64,000 nt of DNA from Novosphingobium subterraneum. Lineage in GTDB: Bacteria; Pseudomonadota; Alphaproteobacteria; Sphingomonadales; Sphingomonadaceae. The DNA is taken from assembly GCF_000807925.1 (NCBI RefSeq), contig NZ_JRVC01000034.1, forward strand, positions 17,249 to 81,248. The letters run 5' to 3'. The notes under the pieces were generated by a model that saw nothing but the letters and a program-made list of their open reading frames with translations, was not told the DNA's origin and did no database searches. This document shows positions 54,851-63,481 of the stretch, piece by piece. Position 1 is the first letter of the stretch; every line of letters begins with the position of its first letter. Made by a program: the position numbers and the translations under genes.

Positions 54851-54950
54851 TTCGTTAGTCTTTACCTTGAAAAACTTAACGTTTCTTTTGACGGCGTTGC
54901 GTTAGGAATGCAACGAGGCAATGCGGCAAATTGGAAACCGAAGGAACGGC
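54851..54950. promoter_or_regulatory. Divergent promoter region
   Basis: One hundred bases between the GT2-methyltransferase gene and the ABC exporter gene. Both operons must start here. GAAGGA at the right side is the ribosome binding site of the exporter. I cannot assign the -35/-10 boxes. Confidence 0.4.
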
Positions 54951-56765
54951 ATGTCCGTAGCATTCAACTCAAAATGGAGCACGACCGTCTTTCCGCTGGG
55001 CACCCGCGGGCCCGACGGTCCTTTGGCTCCGATTGCCCGCCGTTACATCTCCTGGCTTCCCAGGATCGTCCTGTTCGGCCTCCTCGCCAGTCTTCTGGAG
55101 AGCGGCAGTATCGGGCTTCTCATCCCTTTGCTCTCGCTGGTCGTGGACGGCCAGATTCCAAACGGCCTGCCCACATTCTTGCACCCTGCGGTCGGCTTGC
55201 TCAACACGTTACCGGAAGGTCAGCGCGTGCTCGCTGTCGCGTTTGCTATTCTGCTGCTGATATCTGCCAAGGGGATGGTGCAGGCTGCAAACGCGGCGCG
55301 CATCGCCTATGTCGAGGGCCGCATCAGCCATGATATTCGAACGGCATTGGCTGAGCGCATCCTGTCATTAAACTACCCCTTTTTCCTCAAGCATGACGGC
55401 ACCAAGCTGGTTAATATCATCGCGACGGACAGTTGGCGCGCCGCCGATGTCGTCAGGCTGATTTTCTCAGTCATAATCTCGATTTCTGCTCTTTGCGTGT
55501 TTTGCGTGATGCTGGTCCTGCTTCAATGGAAACTGTTCTGTTTCGTCGTGGCAGGTGTCGTGGCAATCCGGGCCATTCAGTCGCTCTTCCTGCGCAAACT
55601 GCGCAAACTCGGCCAGGCAGTTACGGAAGATAATGGCGCTCTTTCCCAGCAAATGCTTCTGATCATCAACTCCATCCGCCTGATCCGTTTGTTCGGCCAG
55701 CACGATCGTGAACACGAGGCGTTCAGGGAGGTATCGGATCGCCTGCGAGGCAGCCTTCTCGCAGTTCAAAAGGCCACTGCATCGTCAATGCCGCGCCTGG
55801 AAATGATGCAGTCGATCCTGTTTGTCGCGGTGCTTTTAGTGGCGAGCGAAATGGCCATGTCGCTACCAGAAACGACGGCCTTTCTTGTCTTGCTCTATCG
55901 TATGCAGCCAAGGGTAACTGCACTAGACCAAGCGAGATTGGGGATAGCCCCGTTGCGGGCATCGGTGGAGCAGGTCGAATGGCTGCTCGGGCAAGAGGAT
56001 GACCCGATACCAGCGGTGGGAGGCAGGCCAATGCCCGAAACCCACCATGACATTTATTTCAAGAACGTAAGCTATTCCTATCCCACCGGCTCGGGTGCAG
56101 CATTAAGCGAGGCCAGCTTTACAATCCCGTATGGGACGTCAACCGCGCTTATCGGACGATCCGGGGCTGGCAAGTCCACCATCGTGAATCTCCTGTGCCG
56201 TCTGATCGAGCCAGAAACCGGCGCCCTGTATCTCGGTAATGCGGCCATATCCGAAATATCTGCAGGGGCGTGGCGCCGACATGTAGCAATTGCGGGGCAG
56301 GACATCGATTTGATTGACGGAACAATCGCAGAGAACATTGCCTATGGTCGCCCCGAGGCGAGCCTTGCCGAGATCGAGGAAGCAGCCCGCATCGCGGATG
56401 CTGATGAATTCATCTCGCGGCTGCCCTTTGGCTATGATTCGCGCGTAGGACTGCGGGGGCTGAGTCTATCCGGCGGACAGCGCCAGCGTATCGGACTCGC
56501 GCGGGCGCTTCTTGTGCGCCCTCGACTGCTTATTCTGGACGAGGCGACCAATGCCGTCGATGGTCTTTCGGAACAGACGATCATGCAACTGTTGCTGGAA
56601 CACCGCAGGTTTGAGTCTGCGCTGGTTGTCAGTCACCGCCGAAGCACGTTGCAAGCGTGTTCTCATGGCATCGTGATAGAGCAGGGACGCGTCGCGGAGA
56701 GCGGGCCTTTGAGGGATTTGGCCTTTTACAGCCAGATGGAAGCTGAAGACCTCGAAACATTCTGA
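54951..56765 (+). CDS. ABC-type exporter, permease-ATPase fusion (MsbA-like)
   Basis: A 604-residue half-transporter with a six-helix ABC membrane domain (residues 40-320) and an ATPase domain with GRSGAGKSTIVNLLC, signature LSGGQRQRIGLARAL, Walker B LLILDEATNAVDGLSEQ and H-loop VVSHRRS. It belongs to the MsbA/HlyB-like exporters without a peptidase domain. ATG 54951 has AAGGA six bases upstream; a frame from 54921 is less likely. Possible roles are lipid-linked sugar, glycolipid or peptide export; no adaptor is adjacent. Confidence 0.86.
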   Translation: MSVAFNSKWSTTVFPLGTRGPDGPLAPIARRYISWLPRIVLFGLLASLLESGSIGLLIPLLSLVVDGQIPNGLPTFLHPAVGLLNTLPEGQRVLAVAFAILLLISAKGMVQAANAARIAYVEGRISHDIRTALAERILSLNYPFFLKHDGTKLVNIIATDSWRAADVVRLIFSVIISISALCVFCVMLVLLQWKLFCFVVAGVVAIRAIQSLFLRKLRKLGQAVTEDNGALSQQMLLIINSIRLIRLFGQHDREHEAFREVSDRLRGSLLAVQKATASSMPRLEMMQSILFVAVLLVASEMAMSLPETTAFLVLLYRMQPRVTALDQARLGIAPLRASVEQVEWLLGQEDDPIPAVGGRPMPETHHDIYFKNVSYSYPTGSGAALSEASFTIPYGTSTALIGRSGAGKSTIVNLLCRLIEPETGALYLGNAAISEISAGAWRRHVAIAGQDIDLIDGTIAENIAYGRPEASLAEIEEAARIADADEFISRLPFGYDSRVGLRGLSLSGGQRQRIGLARALLVRPRLLILDEATNAVDGLSEQTIMQLLLEHRRFESALVVSHRRSTLQACSHGIVIEQGRVAESGPLRDLAFYSQMEAEDLETF

Positions 56766-56780
56766 ATGGTAAGACTTAAC

Positions 56781-56819
56781 ATCTCAAGAAAAAGTCATTT
56801 TGTGTGACCGACTTGAGAT
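56781..56819. terminator. Nested hairpin between convergent genes
   Basis: ATCTCAAG (56781-56788) pairs with CTTGAGAT (56812-56819), and inside it GTCA pairs with TGAC. It sits between the convergent ABC exporter and GT2 genes and may act as a terminator, though it lacks a T run. Confidence 0.4.
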
Positions 56820-56835
56820 CGAGCCGCTGCAAATT

Positions 56836-57972
56836 TTACAAACTTCTGTGATTTTTGACAATGTGGTGCAGCCCTGAGAAATACCCTGCTATTTCATCGC
56901 CCAGAGTGCAGGTGGGAACGGTGATGCCATGCAAGACCCTTCTGCAAACCTTGCGCAAGTAATAGCGTGGCAGCGAGATTAGAAGGCGCCTGAGATTCCC
57001 GATGTCCGAAGACTTGCGATATTGAATCCATAGAGCGACAACATGTCCGCGCATGTAGGCGCGGATCTGTTTTTGCAGTCCTGCCATGTCGGCGCGATGA
57101 AAGTGATACAACACAGAAGCGGGTTCGTAACGGCATAGGCCGCCGGCATGCAAGATCCTGTACCAAATTTCCGAGTCCTCAGAACAGCCCGAGGCGCCGG
57201 CGCCCAAGTGGGGGTCAAACAGTCCGATCTTGTTGAAGATATCCCGCCGGAATGCCATGCTGGCGCCGGCACCAAATTCCCAAGTCGGTGTTCCTCGCAT
57301 CCGGGTTTTTTGATAGTAGCTTGCATCATAGTCCTTGCGGACAAAACCATGCCCAAAGCTCCATCCCAGTTCAAATATGCATTGTGCCTCTGTGCGCAAT
57401 TCTGCCGGAATAACCAGTCCGGTCGCGGCCCAGACATGGTCAGTGTCAAAGGCAGCCTCAAGTCGTAGCAACCAATCTGGGTGCAGGACTGTGTCGTCAT
57501 CTGTGAAGGCAACGATGTCACCTGAAGCGGCAGCGATGCCGGTATTCCGGGCATGGGAAAGACCAGCGCGATCTTCACGCAGGTAAATGTGGCCATGCCG
57601 GCTGACAACCTCGGCTGTTTCCGTCGTTGAGGACGCGTTGTCCACAACGAGCACCTCATGTGGTTGAAAGGTCTGACCAGCAAGAGAGGCGAGACATCGA
57701 TCCAGTTGCTCTGGGCGATCACGTGTGCAGATTATGACCGAGACGGTATGGGGAACGGCAGCCGGCGAACCCGTATCAGGCGCGACAGCTTGCTGCGACG
57801 CCCACGATGCAATGTCGCACACTCCATGGCCGTCAACGAGCTTTGTCGAAGCAATCGGGCGACCTTCATGCCACAGCCATGCCATGAACGGCGAAGCGAG
57901 TTTACCAGCTTCCAACGCCTCAGCAACGGTCAGATGATATAGCGCTGTCGGGACAACTACATCCTTCAGCAT
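56836..57972 (-). CDS. GT2 glycosyltransferase
   Basis: A 378-residue enzyme. About 70 N-terminal residues precede the GT-A domain, which begins TVSVIICTRDRPEQLDRCLA and has VLVVDNASST and AFTDDDTVLHPDWL as nucleotide and metal motifs; GCSEDSEIWYRILHAGG is the catalytic region. AGGAG precedes the ATG by about six bases. It stands alone between two hairpin or gap regions. It is distinct from the 49-52 kb GT2 trio. Confidence 0.86.
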   Translation of the reverse strand: MLKDVVVPTALYHLTVAEALEAGKLASPFMAWLWHEGRPIASTKLVDGHGVCDIASWASQQAVAPDTGSPAAVPHTVSVIICTRDRPEQLDRCLASLAGQTFQPHEVLVVDNASSTTETAEVVSRHGHIYLREDRAGLSHARNTGIAAASGDIVAFTDDDTVLHPDWLLRLEAAFDTDHVWAATGLVIPAELRTEAQCIFELGWSFGHGFVRKDYDASYYQKTRMRGTPTWEFGAGASMAFRRDIFNKIGLFDPHLGAGASGCSEDSEIWYRILHAGGLCRYEPASVLYHFHRADMAGLQKQIRAYMRGHVVALWIQYRKSSDIGNLRRLLISLPRYYLRKVCRRVLHGITVPTCTLGDEIAGYFSGLHHIVKNHRSL

Positions 57973-58086
57973 GTGTGCTCCTAATGTTTCATATCGAGCT
58001 GCAGTCGCTCATAGTCGCTCGAAACCTTCAACGTGCTCCGTCGCTGGCGCCAAGATAGACGACGGACGTTAATAAGAAGCATTGCG

Positions 58087-59157
58087 CTAGAAAACGAATC
58101 TTGCCTTGAACGCGTTAGCCGGCTTTTCGATCAGGTGCCAGGACAAGCAGGCTAGAAGAACCGAAGCCGTCCAAGTGGCGATAAATGTAACTAATCCCAA
58201 AGGAAGTTGTGGTCCATGCTTCGATTGTACGATATAATACAGCATTAGCAGGTGATAGAGATAGACACCGTAACTTACAGAGCCAAGGTATACCAGCGGT
58301 CGAGCCGCCAACAGGCGAGACAGGGTTCCCGAAGTCTGGGTGGACAGCACTGCGATGAACCAGACGAAGCAGATTGTCGTAAGCGGCCGTGTCCCGAATG
58401 ACTCCAAAGCTGCTGTCCCTTGAATGGCAATGCTGATGATTAATGTTACTATGCAGAGATAGCCGAGGGGTTTAAGGCCCCGCAAGGCCCGTGGGCATTC
58501 CAAACGCCAAACTGCAAGCGTTGCGCCCATTGCAAGACTGAGCAGGGAGAAAGGCATTAGAACGTCGAAACCGACGTTGTAATGCCCAGGGAAACAGGTG
58601 CTCAAGGCAAAGGCCATCCCCCAGGACGCAAATGCCAACGCAGGAAGCAGCCACTTCAGGACGGCGCGCTTAGTCCAGTAAATGAGAAATGGCCATATCA
58701 GGTAGAACTGTTCTTCCACAGCAAGAGACCAGAAATGACTGGCAATCCAAGGGTTCCACCGATCCTTCAACCAAAACAGTACGTTGCTGCTGTAAAGAAT
58801 ATGCCAGATTGCACTGGCCCTGATGTGTTCGTGATTGCGCCAGAGCAGAAACGCCAGAAGCAGGTAATATGCAGGCCAGATGCGGAGGCAGCGCCTAGCG
58901 AAGAAATTTCCTAGAGGGCGCGCAAAATCCCTGCTTCCGGTACCACGAGCACGAAGGAGGATGCCAGTAATCAGATAGCCAGATAGAGCAAAAAAATACT
59001 CTACGCCAAGGCGCCCCAGCATCGCCGGGGCGTCGGCGGCATGGGCATAAACCACAGCAGATGCTGCAAAAATGCGAGTTGAATCAAGAGCTTGAATTCG
59101 ATGGCTTTCAGCTTCTCGCAATTCGCTCGCGGCTTTTCTTGAGGCATGCTCTATCAT
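58087..59157 (-). CDS. Membrane acyltransferase 3 family protein
   Basis: A 356-residue OafA/YrhL-type acyltransferase with about ten helices. IQALDSTRIFAASAVVYAHA holds the first motif, GVEYFFALSGYLITGILLRA the second, SHFWSLAVEEQFYLIWPFLI the third, which is closer to the classical OafA pattern than the 44.8-kb copy. It probably acylates EPS sugars. Transcribed alone, with a one-kilobase gap on its right. Confidence 0.88.
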   Translation of the reverse strand: MIEHASRKAASELREAESHRIQALDSTRIFAASAVVYAHAADAPAMLGRLGVEYFFALSGYLITGILLRARGTGSRDFARPLGNFFARRCLRIWPAYYLLLAFLLWRNHEHIRASAIWHILYSSNVLFWLKDRWNPWIASHFWSLAVEEQFYLIWPFLIYWTKRAVLKWLLPALAFASWGMAFALSTCFPGHYNVGFDVLMPFSLLSLAMGATLAVWRLECPRALRGLKPLGYLCIVTLIISIAIQGTAALESFGTRPLTTICFVWFIAVLSTQTSGTLSRLLAARPLVYLGSVSYGVYLYHLLMLYYIVQSKHGPQLPLGLVTFIATWTASVLLACLSWHLIEKPANAFKARFVF

Positions 59158-60394
59158 GTCGTAATGGCCTTAGTCGCAAAAAACCGGGAGAAGGCGCAAG
59201 CGCCTGCTGTATAACGCAACAGTTGTGCCGTATGTCAATACTCGTGCCCTAATGCATAGCTTGTCGCCTACAATTTCGACTTGTATTGCGCCGAAATTCC
59301 AGAACTGTGGCAGAGATAAATTCGTAGAGAAATCGATGATTCGACGACCTTTTCAAGTTGTTTCGATTATTAACTTAATAAATATTATCATGATATTTTT
59401 TGGGGCTATGCGCTTCGACCGTCCCCTTTACCTGTAGATGTCGCCGATTGCGCGATTCTTCAGGTCCACGGGCCTCGCTTGACCAAGCCTCAGGTCCACC
59501 CAATTGGAAAGAATGTGATTCCAGCTCCGCGTGGTGATTGAGCACGTGCGAGCTATTGGCTGGCGGACGAGAAGTGGCTCCGGATCGCCGTGTTTCTCAA
59601 GAGCCGTGGCACTCCGCGGGTTGATGACTGGCAAGCTCACACACAAACATCCGAGTCAACTAAGATGGCCCGCGCTGGCAGATGTGCCAAGGAAAATCGG
59701 GATGAACAAGGCATCGTGCCACCGCTGGAACAGGTGGTGTGCGACGGATGGGGCCACCCGGACGATGGCAGGCCCGGCGACCTTAGGCAATCATGACTGA
59801 CGCGACCTGCCTCAAGGCTCACCAGATGGCTTCAAGCCTTGGGCAAAGAAAGGGGGGCGCGCCTCCAGAACGGGGGAAGCGCGACAGGACCATTGCCCGA
59901 CCTGCTTCTGCCCGCGCTCTCCTGAGCCGCCACCTTGCTGATTTCGCTGTGTTCAGTGGATCCGGGCGTTTAGAGCGCGAGCGAAGCACAAGCCCGCGCA
60001 CGGTTCTTCGAGATCATTAACAAATGGATTGGAAAATTGGTTAACGCGCCTATCTTGGCAAAGGCGAATCATGCCAGATTTCGTCAAAGTGGAAACTTCC
60101 CCGGTCAGGACTCTCTAAGGTCCGGCCGGGGCTTTCCTCGCAGGGGTACCCACCCGCATCGGACGACTTGACGTTTCCGATCATCTACGGGAGGGGGGTT
60201 TGAGGTTTGTTGGTCCATGTCACGGATTTACCTCGGGCAGGTAGGCGATAACTGCCGCCTTCCCCGTCATGGGGAGTAATTCTGGCTTTCCGATCTTCAG
60301 CGGCCGACGAGTCAGCGTTGGCGTTCAACTGGATCAGTTACACGAGGGGCAACCACCGACCCTTACATTAAAGCACTGAAGAAGAATAAATATT
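59158..60394. other. Intergenic region with IS debris
   Basis: No intact gene. Around 59548-59640 a plus-strand frame reads YWLADEKWLRIAVFLKSRG then TPRVDDW, similar to the start of an IS5-family transposase, a short relic. A second, unrelated part (60.08-60.14 kb) holds a repeated motif and hairpin. The AT-rich 59.3-59.4 kb stretch may carry the acyltransferase promoter. Confidence 0.45.
60082..60136. repeat. Copy of the 30.3-kb repeat with hairpin
   Basis: CGTCAAAGTGGAAACTTCCC followed by CGGTCAGG matches GCCAAAGTGGAAACTCCCCGG at 30.33 kb. Here CCCCGG and GGAC pair with GTCC and CCGGGG to form an interrupted hairpin followed by CTTTCC. A dispersed repeat of unknown origin. Confidence 0.5.
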
Positions 60395-60571
60395 CTACAA
60401 TCTTAGCGCCAAAAGCGCGATTCCCAGCCAGCCCATGAGCGAGACACATACTCCCACCGAGAGACCCAGCTTGTAGTTCTTCGACTTACGCGAACCGTCC
60501 ACTGTTCCTCTTGTTGGCAACTGCGCGACGCTTGATCCATCGTCAGTTGCAATCTTGCTAGAACATATCAT
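60395..60571 (-). CDS. Tiny single-pass membrane protein
   Basis: A 58-residue frame too short for routine gene finders. It begins MICSSKIATDDGSS, has a polar Lys/Arg-rich middle, and ends with KLGLSVGVCVSLMGWLGIAL then LALRL, a C-terminal membrane helix. GGAG lies nine bases before the ATG. Topology matches the small protein at 11.0 kb. No function known; it could be an accessory of the envelope machinery or a chance frame. Confidence 0.45.
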   Translation of the reverse strand: MICSSKIATDDGSSVAQLPTRGTVDGSRKSKNYKLGLSVGVCVSLMGWLGIALLALRL

Positions 60572-60952
60572 TGCGACCCACTCCCATTTCCGTTCGGCTC
60601 ACCTCAGGATGAGCCTATCCGCGTCCCTTTAATCCTGATACCGATAGACATTATGCGCCACCGCCCTTTTGAAGGTTGCCGGCTGAAACCTAACTGAATG
60701 ATTAGTGCCAAGAATGGCAATATCCACTTCCGGGAATGTGCGGAAAAAACCGGAGAATGCACAGTTTTGATCTTCGGCGGACGTCAGAATGATTTTCCTC
60801 GATCCTGAAGGGCTCTGGGCAACACCAGCCTCGTAACCGTCGTGCTGTATAAACTGCGCCAGAAGTGTCCCGATTTTGGACATCCACAAAAAGACGCTAT
60901 TAACGGTACGCCGCCCGAATCGAGCGGCCGACTTAAAACCTGAGGGAGGTGG
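60572..60952. other. Intergenic region upstream of the TolC-like gene
   Basis: About 380 bases. It should hold promoters for both the TolC-like gene and the tiny membrane protein. A minus-strand frame across 60629-61249 lies largely antisense to the TolC-like gene and is rejected. GGGAGG lies at 60945-60950, just before the ATG of the TolC-like gene. Confidence 0.35.
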
Positions 60953-63481
60953 ATGACGATGCGTCGTGCTGCAGAACTGCTGGTGTCGGCTGCGGCAATT
61001 CCTGGCGGGTTCTTCCTGATTCAGGAATTGCAAGGAGCAGATAGCGCCACGCCATTCAGTCTTCCAGATGACGCTGAAACGCATGCCCAATATGACCAAG
61101 GAAATCTGGCACTTCCGTCTCCGACATTCGCCTCGGCAGAGCAGATTGGCTCTGCCAAAGCATCGGAGCTTTTGATGCCAGAAATTCCCGATCCCATTGG
61201 AGCAGCTGAAACGGCGAGCAAGTTGCGTTGGCCTTCCCCTGAGCCCCACTCGGCGTCGGCCAGCTTGTCAGCGCGAGCGCCAGAAGTGGCGATTGCCACC
61301 TCCGACACAACGGGCCAGCCACAAGCCGCCAAAGCCCAACTGCAGCTTGCCTCTGCGGAATTCTCGCAAGTCCCTCGCAGCAATAATGGGGACCAAGTAA
61401 TGGTAGCGGTCGATCCGGTTGCTGTGATCACCGACCCGCATCCCTCTGAGCCGGTTCAGCAAAATGTGTCCTCGATCAACGCACAGAGTGGGACCAAGAT
61501 GACGCCACTTGCGGCCTTGGTGGCAGATGTGCCGAGTTCCACAGATGTTGATTTGCTCCCCGATATCCTGACTGACCAGGCACCGCCGACGGACCCAAAG
61601 TCTGTAACAGCCCCAACGCCTGTAAAAGCGGACACAAGCGCTGCTGTGGTTAGCCCCTCTTCGAGCTTTTCGGACATGGTGCCCGAGGCGCCAACGAAAG
61701 CACTGCCTGAAACCATTTCAACAGAACCTTCGGACTTTGGTGGAGCTCTTGACGCTGCTTCTGTGAAGCACCCCGGGACTGAAGTTACGCGCAGCTCTTC
61801 TGGCCTTGTGGCGCCTTCAAGACCCGGCGACGCATATCTCCATGATGCTGTCTTCCACGTGGCCCCGGTTGCTCGGGACATCGGGAGTATCAGCGGTGCA
61901 AAGCGACCGGTTGTCGAAACCACCTCTGCAAAGCTGGTTGAGATACCTGTGACTTCTTCGAATTCAAGGCCAATGCCCAGTCCTCTTTTTGGGCTGGAAA
62001 AGACCGCCATCCCCTTGGCAGAACCACAGGCAAGCTTAGGTCCGAAGTCTGCGCCAGGCGAACAGGGACCCTTGCGAGTATCAACCCTCGCAGATGCAAT
62101 TGCGGCAAGCTACGCTCGGAATCCGCGTCTGCTGTCCGAGAGAGCTGTCTTGCGAGCGGCAGATTTTGCTCTGCCCGCAGCGCGATCGGCCTATGGCCCC
62201 GAGCTCGACGTGACCGCCAGCTTGGCTTTTGCCCGCAACCGAGACGAAATCCTCCCGGGCACTATGACCAGCAACCAAGGCTTTACAAATACTGCCAGTC
62301 TGGTCCTGTCTCAGCCGCTGCTGACTTTTGGCCGCTCTGCGGCGGCTGTAGGAGCCGCGCAGGCAACAATAGCCTATCGCCGGGAGGCTTTGCGAGTTGT
62401 CCAGAATGAGGTTCTCCTGCAAGTAATCTCCTCTTATGCCGGTGTTATTCGTGAGGCTGGTGCTGTGACCATTGCTCGCGAAAATGTCTCGCTTTTGGAG
62501 AAGGAGCTTGCAGACGCTCGGACGAGGTATGCCGAGCGCGACATAACGCTGACGGACGTCCAGCAAGTGGAGTCTCGCTTGTCATTGGGACGAACGTATC
62601 TTCTCGACGCAAAGGCTCGGCTTTCCGCTCAGCAGGGCACATTTTATTCTGCGGTAGGCATGGCACCTGGCGATCTCAGTGCTCCGGAAACCATGCTACT
62701 CCCTGTGTCCTCGCTTGAGGAAGCCTATGGTTTGGCGGATTTGCATAATCCCCTGCTTCAGGCAGCCAGGATGCGCGAGCGCATTTCGCGCGCGCACGTG
62801 GCTCAGGCGAAAGCGGAGACACGGCCTACTCTTAGCTTGAAGGGCTCAGCAGACTATGGGACGTTGTTAGATTATGGTAACAATTTGCGCACGCAGCGGC
62901 TGCGCGGGCAACTGACGATTGCCATGCCTCTCTTGGATGGCGGCAAACGGTCAGCGGAGATTGGAAGGGCCGAAGAAGCCAATGACTCTGATTGGCAATT
63001 GCTGGATGCTGCGGGTCGCGAAACCAGGGCAGAGGTAGCAGCAAGGTGGACAAAGCTACAAGCAGCCAGTGGGTCCGTCGAGTTCAGTCGGAAGTCTTTG
63101 CAAGCATCACTCAGCGCATATGAAGGCGCAAAGGAACAAGAGCGCGCTGGTTTCAGGACTACTCTTGAGCTTCTTGATCTGGCACGGGATTTACTCGACG
63201 CGCGTAACCGCTACAACGCCGCGCTTGCTGAAGAATATGTTGCGCGCGCAAACCTCCTGTCGACTATGGGCGCGCTCGACCCTGAAACGCTTTCACCGAG
63301 CTTGCGGAGCTATGACCCAGAAATCCATCTGACCAAGGTTACAAAGCAAAGCAGCATACCTCTATTGAATGGTTTGCTATCGGGCATCGATCAGGTTTGG
63401 GCGCCTGATCTGGCAACAAGCCGTCCGTCGCGCGACCCGGCCGCGCATTCGGGTATCGGCGAAATTGACGTCACGGAATGA
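60953..63481 (+). CDS. TolC-family outer-membrane efflux protein with long N-terminal extension
   Basis: An 842-residue protein, about twice usual TolC length. Residues 1-30 look like a signal-type segment (LLVSAAAIPGGFFLIQEL). Residues 30-375 are rich in Ala, Ser, Thr and Pro with no domain I recognise. From about 377 the TolC fold begins (STLADAIAASYARNPRL), with paired helices and strands such as FTNTASLVLSQPLLTFGRSA and LRGQLTIAMPLLDGGKRS. It would form the outer-membrane channel for the type I system at 39-42 kb. The extension might span the periplasm or peptidoglycan, or be glycosylated. GGAGG precedes the ATG. Confidence 0.85.
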   Translation: MTMRRAAELLVSAAAIPGGFFLIQELQGADSATPFSLPDDAETHAQYDQGNLALPSPTFASAEQIGSAKASELLMPEIPDPIGAAETASKLRWPSPEPHSASASLSARAPEVAIATSDTTGQPQAAKAQLQLASAEFSQVPRSNNGDQVMVAVDPVAVITDPHPSEPVQQNVSSINAQSGTKMTPLAALVADVPSSTDVDLLPDILTDQAPPTDPKSVTAPTPVKADTSAAVVSPSSSFSDMVPEAPTKALPETISTEPSDFGGALDAASVKHPGTEVTRSSSGLVAPSRPGDAYLHDAVFHVAPVARDIGSISGAKRPVVETTSAKLVEIPVTSSNSRPMPSPLFGLEKTAIPLAEPQASLGPKSAPGEQGPLRVSTLADAIAASYARNPRLLSERAVLRAADFALPAARSAYGPELDVTASLAFARNRDEILPGTMTSNQGFTNTASLVLSQPLLTFGRSAAAVGAAQATIAYRREALRVVQNEVLLQVISSYAGVIREAGAVTIARENVSLLEKELADARTRYAERDITLTDVQQVESRLSLGRTYLLDAKARLSAQQGTFYSAVGMAPGDLSAPETMLLPVSSLEEAYGLADLHNPLLQAARMRERISRAHVAQAKAETRPTLSLKGSADYGTLLDYGNNLRTQRLRGQLTIAMPLLDGGKRSAEIGRAEEANDSDWQLLDAAGRETRAEVAARWTKLQAASGSVEFSRKSLQASLSAYEGAKEQERAGFRTTLELLDLARDLLDARNRYNAALAEEYVARANLLSTMGALDPETLSPSLRSYDPEIHLTKVTKQSSIPLLNGLLSGIDQVWAPDLATSRPSRDPAAHSGIGEIDVTE

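Noticed and set aside
60629..61249. 206-residue minus-strand frame next to tolC
   Set aside because: Most of it (60953-61249) is antisense to the TolC-like gene, with no motif and no ribosome binding site; the forward frame has a far better start and family match.
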